Shown one piece after another: positions 25,415 through 34,339 of a DNA stretch of 55,447 nt (its first letter is position 1; every line of letters begins with the position of its first letter). A model generated the notes under the pieces. The model had not been told where the DNA came from, did no database searches, and saw only the letters and a program-made list of their open reading frames with translations. A program made the translations under genes and the position numbers. Origin of the DNA: Streptomyces regalis (GTDB lineage: Bacteria; Actinomycetota; Actinomycetes; Streptomycetales; Streptomycetaceae); contig NZ_LLZG01000423.1 of the NCBI RefSeq assembly GCF_001509475.1, positions 1-55,447 on the forward strand, given 5' to 3'.

Positions 25415-26827
25415 TCAGCCCTTCACCACCCCCAGCGGCACCAGCCGAGCCACCGTCCGGCACAGCCGTGCCCCCTCGCTCGCCGCCACCACCTCGCTCA
25501 CGTCCTTGTACGCCTCGGGCGTCTCCTCCGCCAGGCCGCGCAGCGACCGCGGGCGCACCGCTATGCCCGCCGACTCCAGCCGGGCCCGCAGTTCACGGCC
25601 GCCCACCGCGCGGGCGGCCCGGTGGCGGCTGAGGACGCGGCCCGCGCCGTGGCAGGTGGAGGAGAACGCGTCTCCGCCTGCCACGCCGACCAGGACGTAC
25701 GAGGCGGTGCCCATCGTCCCCGGGATCAGCACCGGCTGGCCGACCTCGCGCAGGTCGTCGGGCAGGTCGGGATGGCCGGGCGGGAAGGCGCGGGTCGCGC
25801 CCTTGCGGTGGACGCACAGAGTGCGGCGGGTTCCGGCCACCGGGTGGGTCTCGATCTTGGCCAGGTTGTGGGAGACGTCGTACACCAGGGACAGCCGGAT
25901 GCCCGCGGCGCGGTGGAAGACCTTGCGGGCCGCGTCGGACAGCAGCTGGCGGTTGGCGCGGCCGTAGTTGGCCGCGGCGGCCATCGCACCGAGGTACCTC
26001 TGCCCCTCCGGCGACTCGACCGGGGTGCAGGCCAGTTGGCGGTCGGGGACCTTGATGCCGTAGCGGGTCATCGCGCGGTCCATCAGCCGGACGTGATCGG
26101 TGCAGATCTGGTGGCCGAGGCCGCGGGAACCGCAGTGGATCATCACGCACACCTGGCCGACGGTGATCCCGAACGCGGCGGCGGCCGTCTCGTCGTACAC
26201 CTCGTCGACGCGCTGCACCTCGAGGAAGTGGTTGGCGGACCCGAGGCTCCCGACCTGCCCGAGCCCGCGCTCTCGCGCCCGGGCGCTCACCTGGTCCACG
26301 TCGGCGTCGGCGACCGCCCCGCCGTCCTCGCAGCGCACCAGGTCGCGCTCCACGCCGTGGCCCTCCCCCACCGCGTACCGGGAGCCGCCCCGCAGGATCC
26401 GCTCCAGTTGGCCGGGGCCGGTCAGGTGCCAGACCCCGCCGGGGCCGGCGCCGCGCGGGATGGCCCGGTCCAGGCCGTCCATCACCTCGGTCAGCGCGGA
26501 CTCCAGCCCCTTCTGATCGGTGTCGGCGGCGAGCAACCGCACACCGCAGGAGATGTCGAAGCCGACCCCGCCGGGCGAGACGACACCGCCGTCGGCCACG
26601 TCGGTCGCCGCGACGCCGCCGATGGGGAAGCCGTAGCCCCAGTGGATGTCGGGCATGGCGTACGACGCGCCGACGATGCCCGGCAGCGTGGCCACGTTGA
26701 CCACCTGCTCCAGTGACTTCTCGGCGTCGTTCAGCAGCTTCCGGGACGCGAACACCACGCCCGGCACCCGCATCGGGCCGTGCGGGTCGATACGGAAGCG
26801 GTGGGGAGCTTCCTCGATCAGTTCCAT
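25415..26827 (-). CDS. rtcB: RNA-splicing/repair ligase RtcB
   Basis: A 470-aa GTP- and Mn-dependent RNA ligase that joins 2',3'-cyclic-phosphate (or 3'-phosphate) ends to 5'-OH ends. The Mn ligands are visible: [10 protein letters not shown] (Cys), NHFLEV (His), [12 protein letters not shown] (His), YDVSHNLAK (His) and the guanylylated His in [12 protein letters not shown]. Full length. Its promoter block resembles that of archease. No RtcR-type regulator or tRNA lies nearby. Likely role: repair of cleaved RNAs under stress. Confidence 0.93.
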   Translation of the reverse strand: MELIEEAPHRFRIDPHGPMRVPGVVFASRKLLNDAEKSLEQVVNVATLPGIVGASYAMPDIHWGYGFPIGGVAATDVADGGVVSPGGVGFDISCGVRLLAADTDQKGLESALTEVMDGLDRAIPRGAGPGGVWHLTGPGQLERILRGGSRYAVGEGHGVERDLVRCEDGGAVADADVDQVSARARERGLGQVGSLGSANHFLEVQRVDEVYDETAAAAFGITVGQVCVMIHCGSRGLGHQICTDHVRLMDRAMTRYGIKVPDRQLACTPVESPEGQRYLGAMAAAANYGRANRQLLSDAARKVFHRAAGIRLSLVYDVSHNLAKIETHPVAGTRRTLCVHRKGATRAFPPGHPDLPDDLREVGQPVLIPGTMGTASYVLVGVAGGDAFSSTCHGAGRVLSRHRAARAVGGRELRARLESAGIAVRPRSLRGLAEETPEAYKDVSEVVAASEGARLCRTVARLVPLGVVKG

Positions 26828-26861
26828 GGCAGCCTCCCGCGCTTCGGCTCATCGCAGATGC

Positions 26862-26891
26862 GGGGTACCCGCGCGGGGCGCTCCGTATCGC
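26862..26891 (-). promoter_or_regulatory. Promoter-like block upstream of rtcB
   Basis: On the minus strand it reads GCGATACGG, then GCCCCG, then CGCGGGTACCCC, 30 bp in total, the same length as the archease block and differing only in a few bases between the conserved parts. GGGTAC (26870 to 26865) is about 38 bp upstream of the rtcB ATG. Confidence 0.6.
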
Positions 26892-27050
26892 GTGGGGCGC
26901 CCTGGCGACATCGGGTGCGCCTGCACAACGCCCGCGCGTCCGAGACATCACCGACGCTCACCACCTGCCACGAGCCCCGCGGCCTGCGCCACCGTCTCTC
27001 GCCCCGGTGGCGTGATCCCGTCCCACGCCCGGACCTCGTACGGTTGAGAC

Positions 27051-28175
27051 ATGCGCGGCGGCACTGTGACGCTCTTCGTCTGTGGCGACGTGATGCTCGG
27101 ACGCGGCGTCGACCAGATCCTGGCCCGGCCCGGTGACCCGGTGCTGCGGGAGGGGTACGTCACGGACGCGCGTTCCTACGTGAGCATGGCGGAGGCGGTC
27201 AACGGCCCGATCCCGGCACCGGTCGACCCGTCCTGGCCGTGGGGCGAGGCGCTGGGGCTGCTGGAGGCGGGCGCGCCGGACGTGCGGATCGTCAACCTGG
27301 AGACGTCCGTGACGCGCAGTGACGCGTTCGAGCCCGGCAAGGCGGTCCACTACCGCATGCATCCGGCCAACCTGCCCGCCCTCACGGTGGCCCGGCCCGA
27401 TGTCTGCGTCCTGGCCAACAACCATGTGGAGGACTTCGGCCGCCCGGGCCTGGAGGAGACGCTCGACGTGCTGCACGGAGCGGGTCTGCGGACCGCGGGC
27501 GCGGGGCGGAGCGCCGAGGAGGCGTACGCGCCCGTGGCGCTGCCGCTCCCCCACGGCGGCCGTGTGCTGGTCTTCGCCCTCGGCGCCGGCAGCAGCGGCA
27601 TCCCCGCGAACTGGGCAGCAACGCCGGACCTGCCGGGCGTCGCCTACGTGCCGGAACTGTCGCCGGCCACAGCCGCCGCCGCGGTGCGGCACATACGGCA
27701 GGTGAAGCGGGCCGCCGACATCGTGGTCGTGTCCGTGCACTGGGGCTCCAACTGGGGCTATCTCGTCCCCCGCGATCAGCGCCGCATCGCGCACGCCTTG
27801 GTCGACGGCGGCGCCGACCTCGTCCACGGCCACTCCTCGCACCACCCCCGCCCCGTCGAGGTCTACCGGGACCGGCTGATCCTGCACGGCTGCGGCGACT
27901 TCATCGACGACTACGAGGGCATCCCCGGCTACGAGGAGTACCGCGACGACCTGCGTATCGCCTATTTCGTCACGCTGGCGGCGGACACCGGCGCCCTCAC
28001 CGGCCTGCGCATGGTGCCCCTGCTCGCCCGCCGGATGCGCCTGGAGCAGCCGCCGGCGGAGGACCGCAGCTGGCTGCACACCACCCTCGACCGCATCAGT
28101 CACGGCGTCCACCTCACCCTGGGCGCGGACGGGGCGCTCGTTCTGGCCGGGCCCGCCGACCGAGCCGCCTCATGA
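27051..28175 (+). CDS. CapA family metallophosphatase-like protein
   Basis: A 374-aa protein of the CapA/PgsA family (poly-gamma-glutamate capsule biosynthesis, calcineurin-like fold). FVCGDVMLGRGVD supplies the first metal-site Asp, RIVNLETSVT the Glu, VCVLANNHVEDFG the NNH, and VVVSVHWGSNWGY and DLVHGHSSHHPRPVEVY the later His cluster. No signal peptide is seen, so it is probably cytosolic; stand-alone CapA proteins have no defined substrate. The 3' end overlaps the next start (ATGA). Confidence 0.88.
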   Translation: MRGGTVTLFVCGDVMLGRGVDQILARPGDPVLREGYVTDARSYVSMAEAVNGPIPAPVDPSWPWGEALGLLEAGAPDVRIVNLETSVTRSDAFEPGKAVHYRMHPANLPALTVARPDVCVLANNHVEDFGRPGLEETLDVLHGAGLRTAGAGRSAEEAYAPVALPLPHGGRVLVFALGAGSSGIPANWAATPDLPGVAYVPELSPATAAAAVRHIRQVKRAADIVVVSVHWGSNWGYLVPRDQRRIAHALVDGGADLVHGHSSHHPRPVEVYRDRLILHGCGDFIDDYEGIPGYEEYRDDLRIAYFVTLAADTGALTGLRMVPLLARRMRLEQPPAEDRSWLHTTLDRISHGVHLTLGADGALVLAGPADRAAS

Positions 28176-28804
28176 ACCGTTGGCTCCGGTTGACCCTGCT
28201 CGGCGTCGGCGCGATGAACTCGCCCCGTTTCGCCCCGGCCGGTCTGCTGCTGCGCCACGCCGGGCACCGCGTGGTCTTCGACGGCGGCCCCGGCGCCGAG
28301 CCGCCACCCGGGCGACGACCCGCCGCCTGGCTGGTCACCGATGAGCAGGCGGAGCTGCGGTCGCAGTTGCGCAGGAGCGCGGCCGAGCTGGGCGTCGCGC
28401 CACGCGCCGGTGATCTGGACCTGGGCGAGGTGCGGGTGCGCTGCCGTCCCGTGGTGCACACCTCGCACCCGGCCTACGGCTATCGCGTCGAGGCCGGTGA
28501 TCTGCTCGTGGTGTGGGCGCCGGAGTTCTGGGAGTTCCCGGCCTGGGCCGCGGGGGCGGACCTGATGTTCGCGGAGGCCGCCGCCTGGAACCGGCCGATA
28601 CGGTTCCGGGGCGGCGTCGGCGGCCACGCCCCTGTGCGCGTCGTCGCCGAGGAGGCCGTACGGCACGGGGTGCGGCGCCTGGTCTACGCCCACATCGGGC
28701 GGCCGGGCATCCGGGCGATCGACGCGGGGCTCGAGCCGCCGGCCGGTGAGTGGGGCGTCGAGGGCCGCACGTACGCGCTGCGGCTGCTCAAGGGGACCGG
28801 CTGA
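28172..28804 (+). CDS. Metallo-beta-lactamase-fold protein lacking HxHxDH
   Basis: A 210-aa protein coupled to CapA through an ATGA overlap. The opening LTLLGVGAMNSPRFAPAGLLLRH and VVFDGGPG resemble the beta strands of MBL hydrolases, and the later VVHTSHPAYGYRV, LMFAEAA and GGVGGHAPV could align with late metal motifs. The canonical HxHxDH segment is missing. It may be a degenerate or divergent MBL protein. Conservation of such proteins with CapA would suggest a joint function, but this is inference. Confidence 0.65.
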   Translation: MNRWLRLTLLGVGAMNSPRFAPAGLLLRHAGHRVVFDGGPGAEPPPGRRPAAWLVTDEQAELRSQLRRSAAELGVAPRAGDLDLGEVRVRCRPVVHTSHPAYGYRVEAGDLLVVWAPEFWEFPAWAAGADLMFAEAAAWNRPIRFRGGVGGHAPVRVVAEEAVRHGVRRLVYAHIGRPGIRAIDAGLEPPAGEWGVEGRTYALRLLKGTG

Positions 28805-28808
28805 GCCC

Positions 28809-29450
28809 TCACTCGCCGCGCAACGCCTCCAGCACATCGGCGTCGGTCAGCTGACCGAAGTCCTGGTACCACTCGCCGACCGCGCTGAACAGCTTCGGCC
28901 GGTGCAGGCAGACGAACTCGTCGACCTCCCGGCGCAGCTCCTCGGCCGCCTCCGGCGCACAGACCGGCACGGCCAGAACCAGACGCTCGGGCTCCTGGTG
29001 GCGTACGGCGCGCAGGGCGGCTCGTGCGGTCGAGCCGGTCGCGACACCGTCGTCGACGACGATGGCGGTACGGTCGCGCAGCTGGGGAGCCGGCCGGCCC
29101 TGCCGATAGCGTTCCTCGCGCCGCCGCAGCTCCTTGCGCTCCCGTTCCACCACCGGTGCCAGGTCGGCCTCGCTCAGCCCCAGCCGGTACAGCGACGCCT
29201 CGTCGAAGAGCGGAGGGTCGTCGCCGGCGAGCGCGCCGACCCCGAACTCCTCGTGGAACGGGGCCCCGATCTTGCGTACGACGAGCACGTCCAGCGGGGC
29301 CTCCAGCGCCCGGGCGATCTCCCGGGCGACCGCGACGCCGCCGCGCGGCAGCGCGAGGACCACGGGATGCGGAAGGGTGCCCTTCTCCTGCCGGATGCGC
29401 AGGTGCTCCGCCAGCTCCTGCCCGGCCTCCTTGCGGTCACGGAACTGCAT
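28809..29450 (-). CDS. Phosphoribosyltransferase family protein (copy 1)
   Basis: A 213-aa type I phosphoribosyltransferase fold. The PRPP loop is AIVVDDGVATGSTARAA (about residues 123-139); RDRKEAGQELAEHL, LALPRGGVAVAREIARAL and DVLVVRKIGAPFHEEFGVGALA are typical of the stand-alone PRTs of actinobacteria, whose base substrate is unknown. ATG 29450 follows GAAGGGG. A SigB-like promoter precedes it. A paralogue lies at 34738-35391 with the same block order and the same C-terminal WYxDFGQxxDADV. Confidence 0.87.
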   Translation of the reverse strand: MQFRDRKEAGQELAEHLRIRQEKGTLPHPVVLALPRGGVAVAREIARALEAPLDVLVVRKIGAPFHEEFGVGALAGDDPPLFDEASLYRLGLSEADLAPVVERERKELRRREERYRQGRPAPQLRDRTAIVVDDGVATGSTARAALRAVRHQEPERLVLAVPVCAPEAAEELRREVDEFVCLHRPKLFSAVGEWYQDFGQLTDADVLEALRGE

Positions 29451-29476
29451 GGGCTTCCCCTTCCGTCGGTCGCCGC

Positions 29477-29502
29477 GTACCCCACCCACCGGTACCGGAC
29501 AC
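29477..29502 (-). promoter_or_regulatory. SigB-type promoter of phosphoribosyltransferase 1
   Basis: On the minus strand GTGT-N16-GGGTAC, matching GNNT-N14-16-GGGTAC/T. The -10 ends 27 bp before the ATG at 29450. Confidence 0.6.
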
Positions 29503-29691
29503 ACCGCGGGCCCGCCCGTCCGACGCGTCGCAGGGGTCTGGACCGCTCGGACAGGGCTGGCTTAGGGTTCCGGACGGCAAGCGCTTTCTAGCCTGACCAT
29601 GCCAAACCACGCACGCTCACGTCGTTCCCTCGCACCACGCCCCTTCGCTCGCACCACGCCCCTTCAGTCATGCGCGGAAAGGAAGCGTCAC

Positions 29692-32691
29692 GTGCCGCAC
29701 CACGACTCGCCCCTCCCCCTCCCGTCCCAGCCATGGACCCGCAAGTCCTTCCTGCGGGCCATGGCCGCCGTCGGAGCCGCCCCGCTGCTGCCCGCTGTCC
29801 TCCCCACGACCGCGCGGGCCGCGTCGGTCCGGCCCGACTTCCCGCTGGTACGGGGCGGCACCGCCACAGAGCTGTACGTCGACGCGGCGGACGATCCGGC
29901 GGTGATCCGCGCGGCCGGCGATCTCCAAGCGGATGTCGAACGGGTCAGCGGAGTCCGGCCCGTGCTGCGTCACACCCTCCCGGAGGCGGCCGCCGCGGGT
30001 CTGGTCCTGGTGGGCACCCTCGGCGCCAGCCCGGTCCTCGACCGGCTCGTCGCCCAAGGGCGCCTGAACGTCTCCCGAGTGCAGGGGCGCTGGGAGGCGT
30101 CGGTGGCCCAGGTGGTGGAGCGTCCGCTGCCCGGGGTGGAGCGGGCCCTGGTGATCGCGGGCAGCGACCGGCGCGGCACGGTCTACGGCATCTACGACAC
30201 CTCGGAGCGCATCGGAGTCTCCCCGTGGTACTGGTGGGCCGACGTCCCCGTGCCCCGCCGCGACACGGTGACGGTGCCCGCGGGCCCGCTCAAGCGGTAC
30301 GAACCGTCGGTGCGCTACCGGGGAATCTTCATCAACGACGAGCAGAACCTGACCACTTGGTCGCACCGCACCCAGGAACCGGACAAGAACATCGGCCCCG
30401 AGACCTACAAGCGCGTCTTCGAGCTGCTGCTCCGCCTCAAGGCCAACTACCTGTGGCCGGCGATGCATCCGTACTCCGACTTCTTCAACAAGCACCGCGA
30501 GAACCCCGAACTGGCCGACCGCTACGGCATCGTCGTCGGCTCCAGCCACCCCGAGGCCCTGCTGCGCAACGGCGTCCACGAGTGGGCACCGTGGGCGCAG
30601 GAGCATCGCGGCGCGGACGGCGCCCTGCCGGTGTACGACTACACGGTCAACCCCGCTGTCATCTCCGACTACTGGAGGGCGCGGGCGGCACAGAACGCCT
30701 CGTACGAGAGCAGCTGGACGATCGGCATGCGCGGTCTGCACGACAGCGCGCTGGAGACCAAGTACGCCACCACCATCCCCGAGAAGGTCGCGGTGATGAA
30801 CGACATCATCGCCGACCAGCGCCGCATCCTGGCCGAGGAGGTCGGCGCGGCCGTCGAGCCGCAGATCTTCATCCCGTACAAGGAGGTCCTGGAGCTGTAC
30901 AACGCGGGCGTCCAGGTTCCCGACGACGTCACGCTGATCTGGCCGGACGACAACCACGGCAACATGCGCCAGCTGCCGAACGACGCCGAGCGGCGGCGCG
31001 CGGGCGGCAACGGCATCTACTACCACCTGTCCTACTGGGGCCGCCCGAAGAGCTATCTGTGGCTGGACACGACCCAACTCGCCAAGGTCTGGCAGGAGTT
31101 GCGGCGGGTGTACGAGCACGGCGTCGACCGGATGTGGATCTTCAACGTCGGTGACGTCAAGTCGATCGAGACCGGCCTGTCCTTCTCCATGGACATGGCC
31201 TGGGACGTGGACCGGTGGAGCGCCGACGACGCCGAGACCGGCTTCATGGCCGAGTGGGCCGGGCGGCAGTTCGGCCGGCGGTACGGACGGGAGATCGCCG
31301 CCATCCGTACCGAGTACTACCGGCTCGCGGCGGAGCGGCGCCCGGAGTTCATCGACCGCGGGGTGTTCTCCGTGATCCACCACGGCGACGAGGCGGGCCG
31401 CCGTATGGCCGCGTACGAGGGGCTGCTCACGCGGGTGCGGGCGGTGGGGGCCAAGGTGCCCGAGCCGTACCGGGACGCCTTCTTCGAGCTGGTCGAATAC
31501 CCGGTGCACGGCGCGTACTTGATGAACCTGAAGTACTACTGGGCGGACCGCAACGCGCTCGCGGTGCGGCAGGGACGGGGGGCCGGGGCCAACCGTTTCG
31601 CGGACCTGGCCGAGGCGGCCCACGCCGAGGAGGCGGCGCTGACCAAGCGCTACAACGCCGAGGTGGCGGGCGGGAAATGGGACGGGATCGTCAACCCGTA
31701 TCCCTCCCAGATCCCGAAGGCGCCGGGCCGTCCGGCGGTCACCCGGGTCGCCCGGCAGGAGACCTCGGGGCTGGGTGTGGCGGCCGAGGGCAACGAGACC
31801 GGCGCGGCCCGCCCGCTGTCCTTCTCCTCCTACACCCGGGACAGGCGCTTCCTCGACGTCTTCAACACCGGCTTCCTGCCGCTCGACTGGTCGGCCGAGG
31901 CGAGCCACCCCTGGGTACTGCTGAGCGCGGCGGGAGGCTCGCTCCCCGAGCAGACCCGGGTGTGGGTGGAGCTCGACTGGGCGCGGATGCCGGAGGGCAC
32001 ATACGACGCCACGGTCGCCGTCAGTGGGGCGGGGCAGCGGGTCGAGGTGCCGTTGCGGGTGGTCAACGACGGTGAGCGGGCGCGTCGGCGGGCCCGTGGG
32101 TTCGTGGAGGCCCACGGGTACGTCTCGATCGACGCCGTGCACGCCGACCAGCGGGTGGCGCGTGGCGGGGCGCGGTGGCGTGTGGTGCGCGGGCTGGGCC
32201 GCCGTACGGGCGCCTTGGAGGCGGTGCCGTCGACGGCGGCCCCCGTCACCGCCGACTTCGCCGGCAAGGCGCCCGAGTTGAGGTACCGGGTGCGCTTCGG
32301 CGGCACCGGCACCTTCCCGGTCACCGTCTTCCGGCTGCCGTCCCTCGACGAGCGCGGCCACCGCCGGCTGGCCGTCGCGCTCGACGACCAGCCGGCCACC
32401 GTCCTCGCGGGCCAGGCCGTCGCCACCGGCAACCGGGGCGACGCCTGGGCCCGCAACGTGGAGGACGGCGTCGAGAAGCTGACCGCCGTGGTGACGGTGG
32501 ACGAGCCCGGTGAGCACGTCCTGCGGATCTTCATGGTCGACCCGGGCATCGCCGTCGACCAGATCGTCATCGACACCGGCGGACTGCCCGTCAGCTATCT
32601 GGCGCCACCGGAGAGCTACCACCCGGTGTTCAACGCCGACCCGAGCTCCTACTCGATGGTCCAGCCGACGCTGCCGACCCCCGAGCTGTAG
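29692..32691 (+). CDS. GH115 family glycoside hydrolase (xylan alpha-1,2-glucuronidase-like)
   Basis: A 999-aa secreted enzyme. The N-terminal TRKSFLRAMAAVGAAPLLPAV resembles a Tat-like signal with RK in place of RR. The body carries the GH115 pattern: IAGSDRRGTVYGIYDTSERIGVSPWYWWADVPVP, VRYRGIFINDEQNL, NYLWPAMHPYSDFFNKH and YLWLDTTQLAKVWQEL, with a C-terminal beta-rich module. GH115 enzymes remove (4-O-methyl)glucuronic acid from xylan. Start GTG 29692 with AAAGGAAG upstream; the frame is open from 29599. It is probably a biomass-degrading gene, consistent with pectate lyase and glucarate genes nearby. Confidence 0.87.
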   Translation: MPHHDSPLPLPSQPWTRKSFLRAMAAVGAAPLLPAVLPTTARAASVRPDFPLVRGGTATELYVDAADDPAVIRAAGDLQADVERVSGVRPVLRHTLPEAAAAGLVLVGTLGASPVLDRLVAQGRLNVSRVQGRWEASVAQVVERPLPGVERALVIAGSDRRGTVYGIYDTSERIGVSPWYWWADVPVPRRDTVTVPAGPLKRYEPSVRYRGIFINDEQNLTTWSHRTQEPDKNIGPETYKRVFELLLRLKANYLWPAMHPYSDFFNKHRENPELADRYGIVVGSSHPEALLRNGVHEWAPWAQEHRGADGALPVYDYTVNPAVISDYWRARAAQNASYESSWTIGMRGLHDSALETKYATTIPEKVAVMNDIIADQRRILAEEVGAAVEPQIFIPYKEVLELYNAGVQVPDDVTLIWPDDNHGNMRQLPNDAERRRAGGNGIYYHLSYWGRPKSYLWLDTTQLAKVWQELRRVYEHGVDRMWIFNVGDVKSIETGLSFSMDMAWDVDRWSADDAETGFMAEWAGRQFGRRYGREIAAIRTEYYRLAAERRPEFIDRGVFSVIHHGDEAGRRMAAYEGLLTRVRAVGAKVPEPYRDAFFELVEYPVHGAYLMNLKYYWADRNALAVRQGRGAGANRFADLAEAAHAEEAALTKRYNAEVAGGKWDGIVNPYPSQIPKAPGRPAVTRVARQETSGLGVAAEGNETGAARPLSFSSYTRDRRFLDVFNTGFLPLDWSAEASHPWVLLSAAGGSLPEQTRVWVELDWARMPEGTYDATVAVSGAGQRVEVPLRVVNDGERARRRARGFVEAHGYVSIDAVHADQRVARGGARWRVVRGLGRRTGALEAVPSTAAPVTADFAGKAPELRYRVRFGGTGTFPVTVFRLPSLDERGHRRLAVALDDQPATVLAGQAVATGNRGDAWARNVEDGVEKLTAVVTVDEPGEHVLRIFMVDPGIAVDQIVIDTGGLPVSYLAPPESYHPVFNADPSSYSMVQPTLPTPEL

Positions 32692-33002
32692 ATCGCGCAC
32701 ACGCCCGAGGAATCGCCGTACTGCCCCGGCGCCAGCGTCACCCACTGGCCCGAGACGTCCGGAGCCCAGCCACAGACGACCTCGGCGCGGAAGGTGACGG
32801 TGCGGTCGGTGTTGTTCTGACAGCCCGCGATGCCGTGGTCCGGGTTGTTGTTGTGCACCCAGCCGTCGCAGTCGACGGAGCCCACGGCCGCGGGCTGCAC
32901 GGACGCGGCCTGCGCCGGGCCCGCCAGGCCGGCGACGGTGAGGGCCACGGCCGAGACGGTGCCGGCCAGGCCGGCCGCGAAGATCTTCTTGCTGCGCTTC
33001 AT
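32649..33002 (-). CDS. Small secreted protein of unknown function
   Basis: A 117-aa protein. A clear Sec signal peptide (MKRSKKIFAAGLAGTVSAVA, cleavage after AQA) is followed by a short domain with four cysteines (VDCDGW, AGCQNN, VVCGWA, GVCAIY), probably two disulfides. Its 3' end overlaps the 3' end of the GH115 gene by 43 bp on the opposite strand. No known family is recognised. Confidence 0.78.
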   Translation of the reverse strand: MKRSKKIFAAGLAGTVSAVALTVAGLAGPAQAASVQPAAVGSVDCDGWVHNNNPDHGIAGCQNNTDRTVTFRAEVVCGWAPDVSGQWVTLAPGQYGDSSGVCAIYSSGVGSVGWTIE

Positions 33003-33120
33003 GTGCGTCCCCGTGAAGTAGCGGTCCTGTTCGGTCCTGCCACTTCAGTCAAGGTCAGCAGCGCTCCGACGGGAACCTCAGACCTCCGAGGGTGGTCCGA
33101 GGGTGGCGCCTGGGCCGGGG

Positions 33121-33360
33121 TCACTCGTTCGCCGTACCGGGTGTGTCCGGGCTGTTCCAGTCGTACGGCCCGCCGCCCTGCCATTCGATCAGCTCGGGAT
33201 CGTCGACGGCCCGGTCCTCGGTGGGCAGGTCCGCGCGGTGCACCAGGTCCAGCACGTCGAACAGGCTGTACGCGGTGCCCACCGGCTTGCCGTGGACCGT
33301 CACCTGACGACCGCCGTCCGACGACGGCGGCAGCACCACCACGGGGGGACGCGTGCTCAT
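33121..33360 (-). CDS. Small hypothetical protein
   Basis: A 79-aa acidic protein (LFDVLDLVHRADLPTEDRAV and ELIEWQGGGPYDWNSPD). The ATG at 33360 follows GGTGGTGA. There is no signal or membrane segment, and I do not recognise the family. Upstream on the same strand is a PEBP protein, 70 bp away, so it may be the last gene of that transcript. Confidence 0.65.
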   Translation of the reverse strand: MSTRPPVVVLPPSSDGGRQVTVHGKPVGTAYSLFDVLDLVHRADLPTEDRAVDDPELIEWQGGGPYDWNSPDTPGTANE

Positions 33361-33430
33361 GTCACCACCATGCGCTCTGCGCGGCGCGTACGCAGCCCGG
33401 CGCACCGGCCACAGTGACTCGTCCGCACCG

Positions 33431-33883
33431 TCAGCGTTGGTAGAGCCCGACGAGTGTCCCGCTCGCCAGTTGCTGCCGGTCCAGTACCCGGTGTGCTTCG
33501 TCGGCCGTGGCCGCCTCCGGGATGGAGACGGGGCCGGGCAGGGCGTAGACACGGAAGAAGTACCGGTGTGCGTCGTCGCCGGCCGGGGGCTGGGGGCCGC
33601 CCCACCCCGATTGGCCGTAGCCGTTTCGGTGCGGGTGGCTGCCCGGGGCCGCCTCGCCGGCCGGCAGCCCGTTCGCATGCGGGTCGATGCCGGTGACCAG
33701 CCAGTGGACGAAGGTCCCCGACGGGGCGTCCGGGTCCTCGCACAGCACGGCCAGTTCCACCGCCTCGTCGGGCACCCCGGACCAGGTCAGGGGCGGAGAG
33801 AGGTTCTCGCCCTCCTTGGCGTGGCGGCGCGGGATCATCGCGTGGTCGTTGAACGCGGAGCTCTTGAGTTCGATGCCAGTCAT
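33431..33883 (-). CDS. PEBP family protein (YbhB/YbcL-like)
   Basis: A 150-aa phosphatidylethanolamine-binding-protein fold. HAKEGENLSPPLTWSGVPDEAVELAVLCEDPDAPSGTFVHWLVTGIDP holds the ligand-pocket DPDAP and HW motifs; GPQPPAGDDAHRYFFRVYAL is the second family block. The protein is cytosolic. The ATG at 33883 (MTGIELKSSAF) is only about 10 bp downstream of a SigB-like -10 element, so its mRNA may be leaderless. Confidence 0.88.
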   Translation of the reverse strand: MTGIELKSSAFNDHAMIPRRHAKEGENLSPPLTWSGVPDEAVELAVLCEDPDAPSGTFVHWLVTGIDPHANGLPAGEAAPGSHPHRNGYGQSGWGGPQPPAGDDAHRYFFRVYALPGPVSIPEAATADEAHRVLDRQQLASGTLVGLYQR

Positions 33884-33893
33884 GCGCGCCGCA

Positions 33894-33918
33894 GTACCCA
33901 CACGGACGCAGACCACAC
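33894..33918 (-). promoter_or_regulatory. SigB-type promoter of the PEBP gene
   Basis: Minus-strand GTGT-N15-GGGTAC, an exact fit to the SigB consensus. The predicted transcription start would fall about 4-6 bp before the ATG. Confidence 0.6.
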
Positions 33919-33943
33919 ACGGCGCCGGGCGGGCGTTCCGGAG

Positions 33944-34339
33944 TCAGATGTCGCCCCGGTCCAGCAGTGCCCTCACGCCATTGGCCGTCAGGGCCAGCTG
34001 CTCGGGGGTGCCGGCGTCGATGACCAGGGACAGGTCGGAGGGCCAGCCATGGGCGAGCACACCGAGCAGCACACTGCGGTGCCGCCGCATCCGTGGCAGG
34101 GCGTGTTCCATGCGTTCCTGGGTGGTGAAGACCGGCACCAGTTCGGTGCCGTCCTCCTGTTCGAACACGGGGAGCGTCAGCGCCTTGGGAGCGGGCCCCT
34201 CCGCGTCCGTCGCCGCCGGAACGAGCACCTCGCTGTGCGCCAGCGTGCTGAGCGCCGCCTGGTCCGCGCCCTTCTCGACGACCGTGCGCAAGGCCTGCTG
34301 GGCCGCCAGTGGACCTCTCTCGAACTGGGGGTCGGTCAT
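33944..34339 (-). CDS. SseB-like protein
   Basis: A 131-aa protein. ALRTVVEKGADQAALSTLAHSEVLVPA, LPVFEQEDGTELVPVFTTQERM and LVIDAGTPEQLALTANGVRALL match the SseB N-terminal domain of actinobacterial single-domain proteins (unknown role; SseB was named for enhanced serine sensitivity). ATG 34339. A GGGTAC element lies at 34402 to 34397 on the minus strand, about 58 bp upstream, but with no good -35. Confidence 0.78.
   Translation of the reverse strand: MTDPQFERGPLAAQQALRTVVEKGADQAALSTLAHSEVLVPAATDAEGPAPKALTLPVFEQEDGTELVPVFTTQERMEHALPRMRRHRSVLLGVLAHGWPSDLSLVIDAGTPEQLALTANGVRALLDRGDI

Noticed and set aside
9818..26827. The Fis-type regulator as an RtcR-like controller of rtcB
   Set aside because: It lacks a CARF/RtcR sensory domain, has no GAFTGA loop, lies 14 kb away, and is divergent from aromatic genes with its own palindrome.
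29668..32745. A 1025-codon open frame antisense to the GH115 gene
   Set aside because: It is produced by high third-position GC on the other strand; the sequence is His/Val/Gly/Arg-rich without domains, whereas the plus strand matches GH115 throughout.
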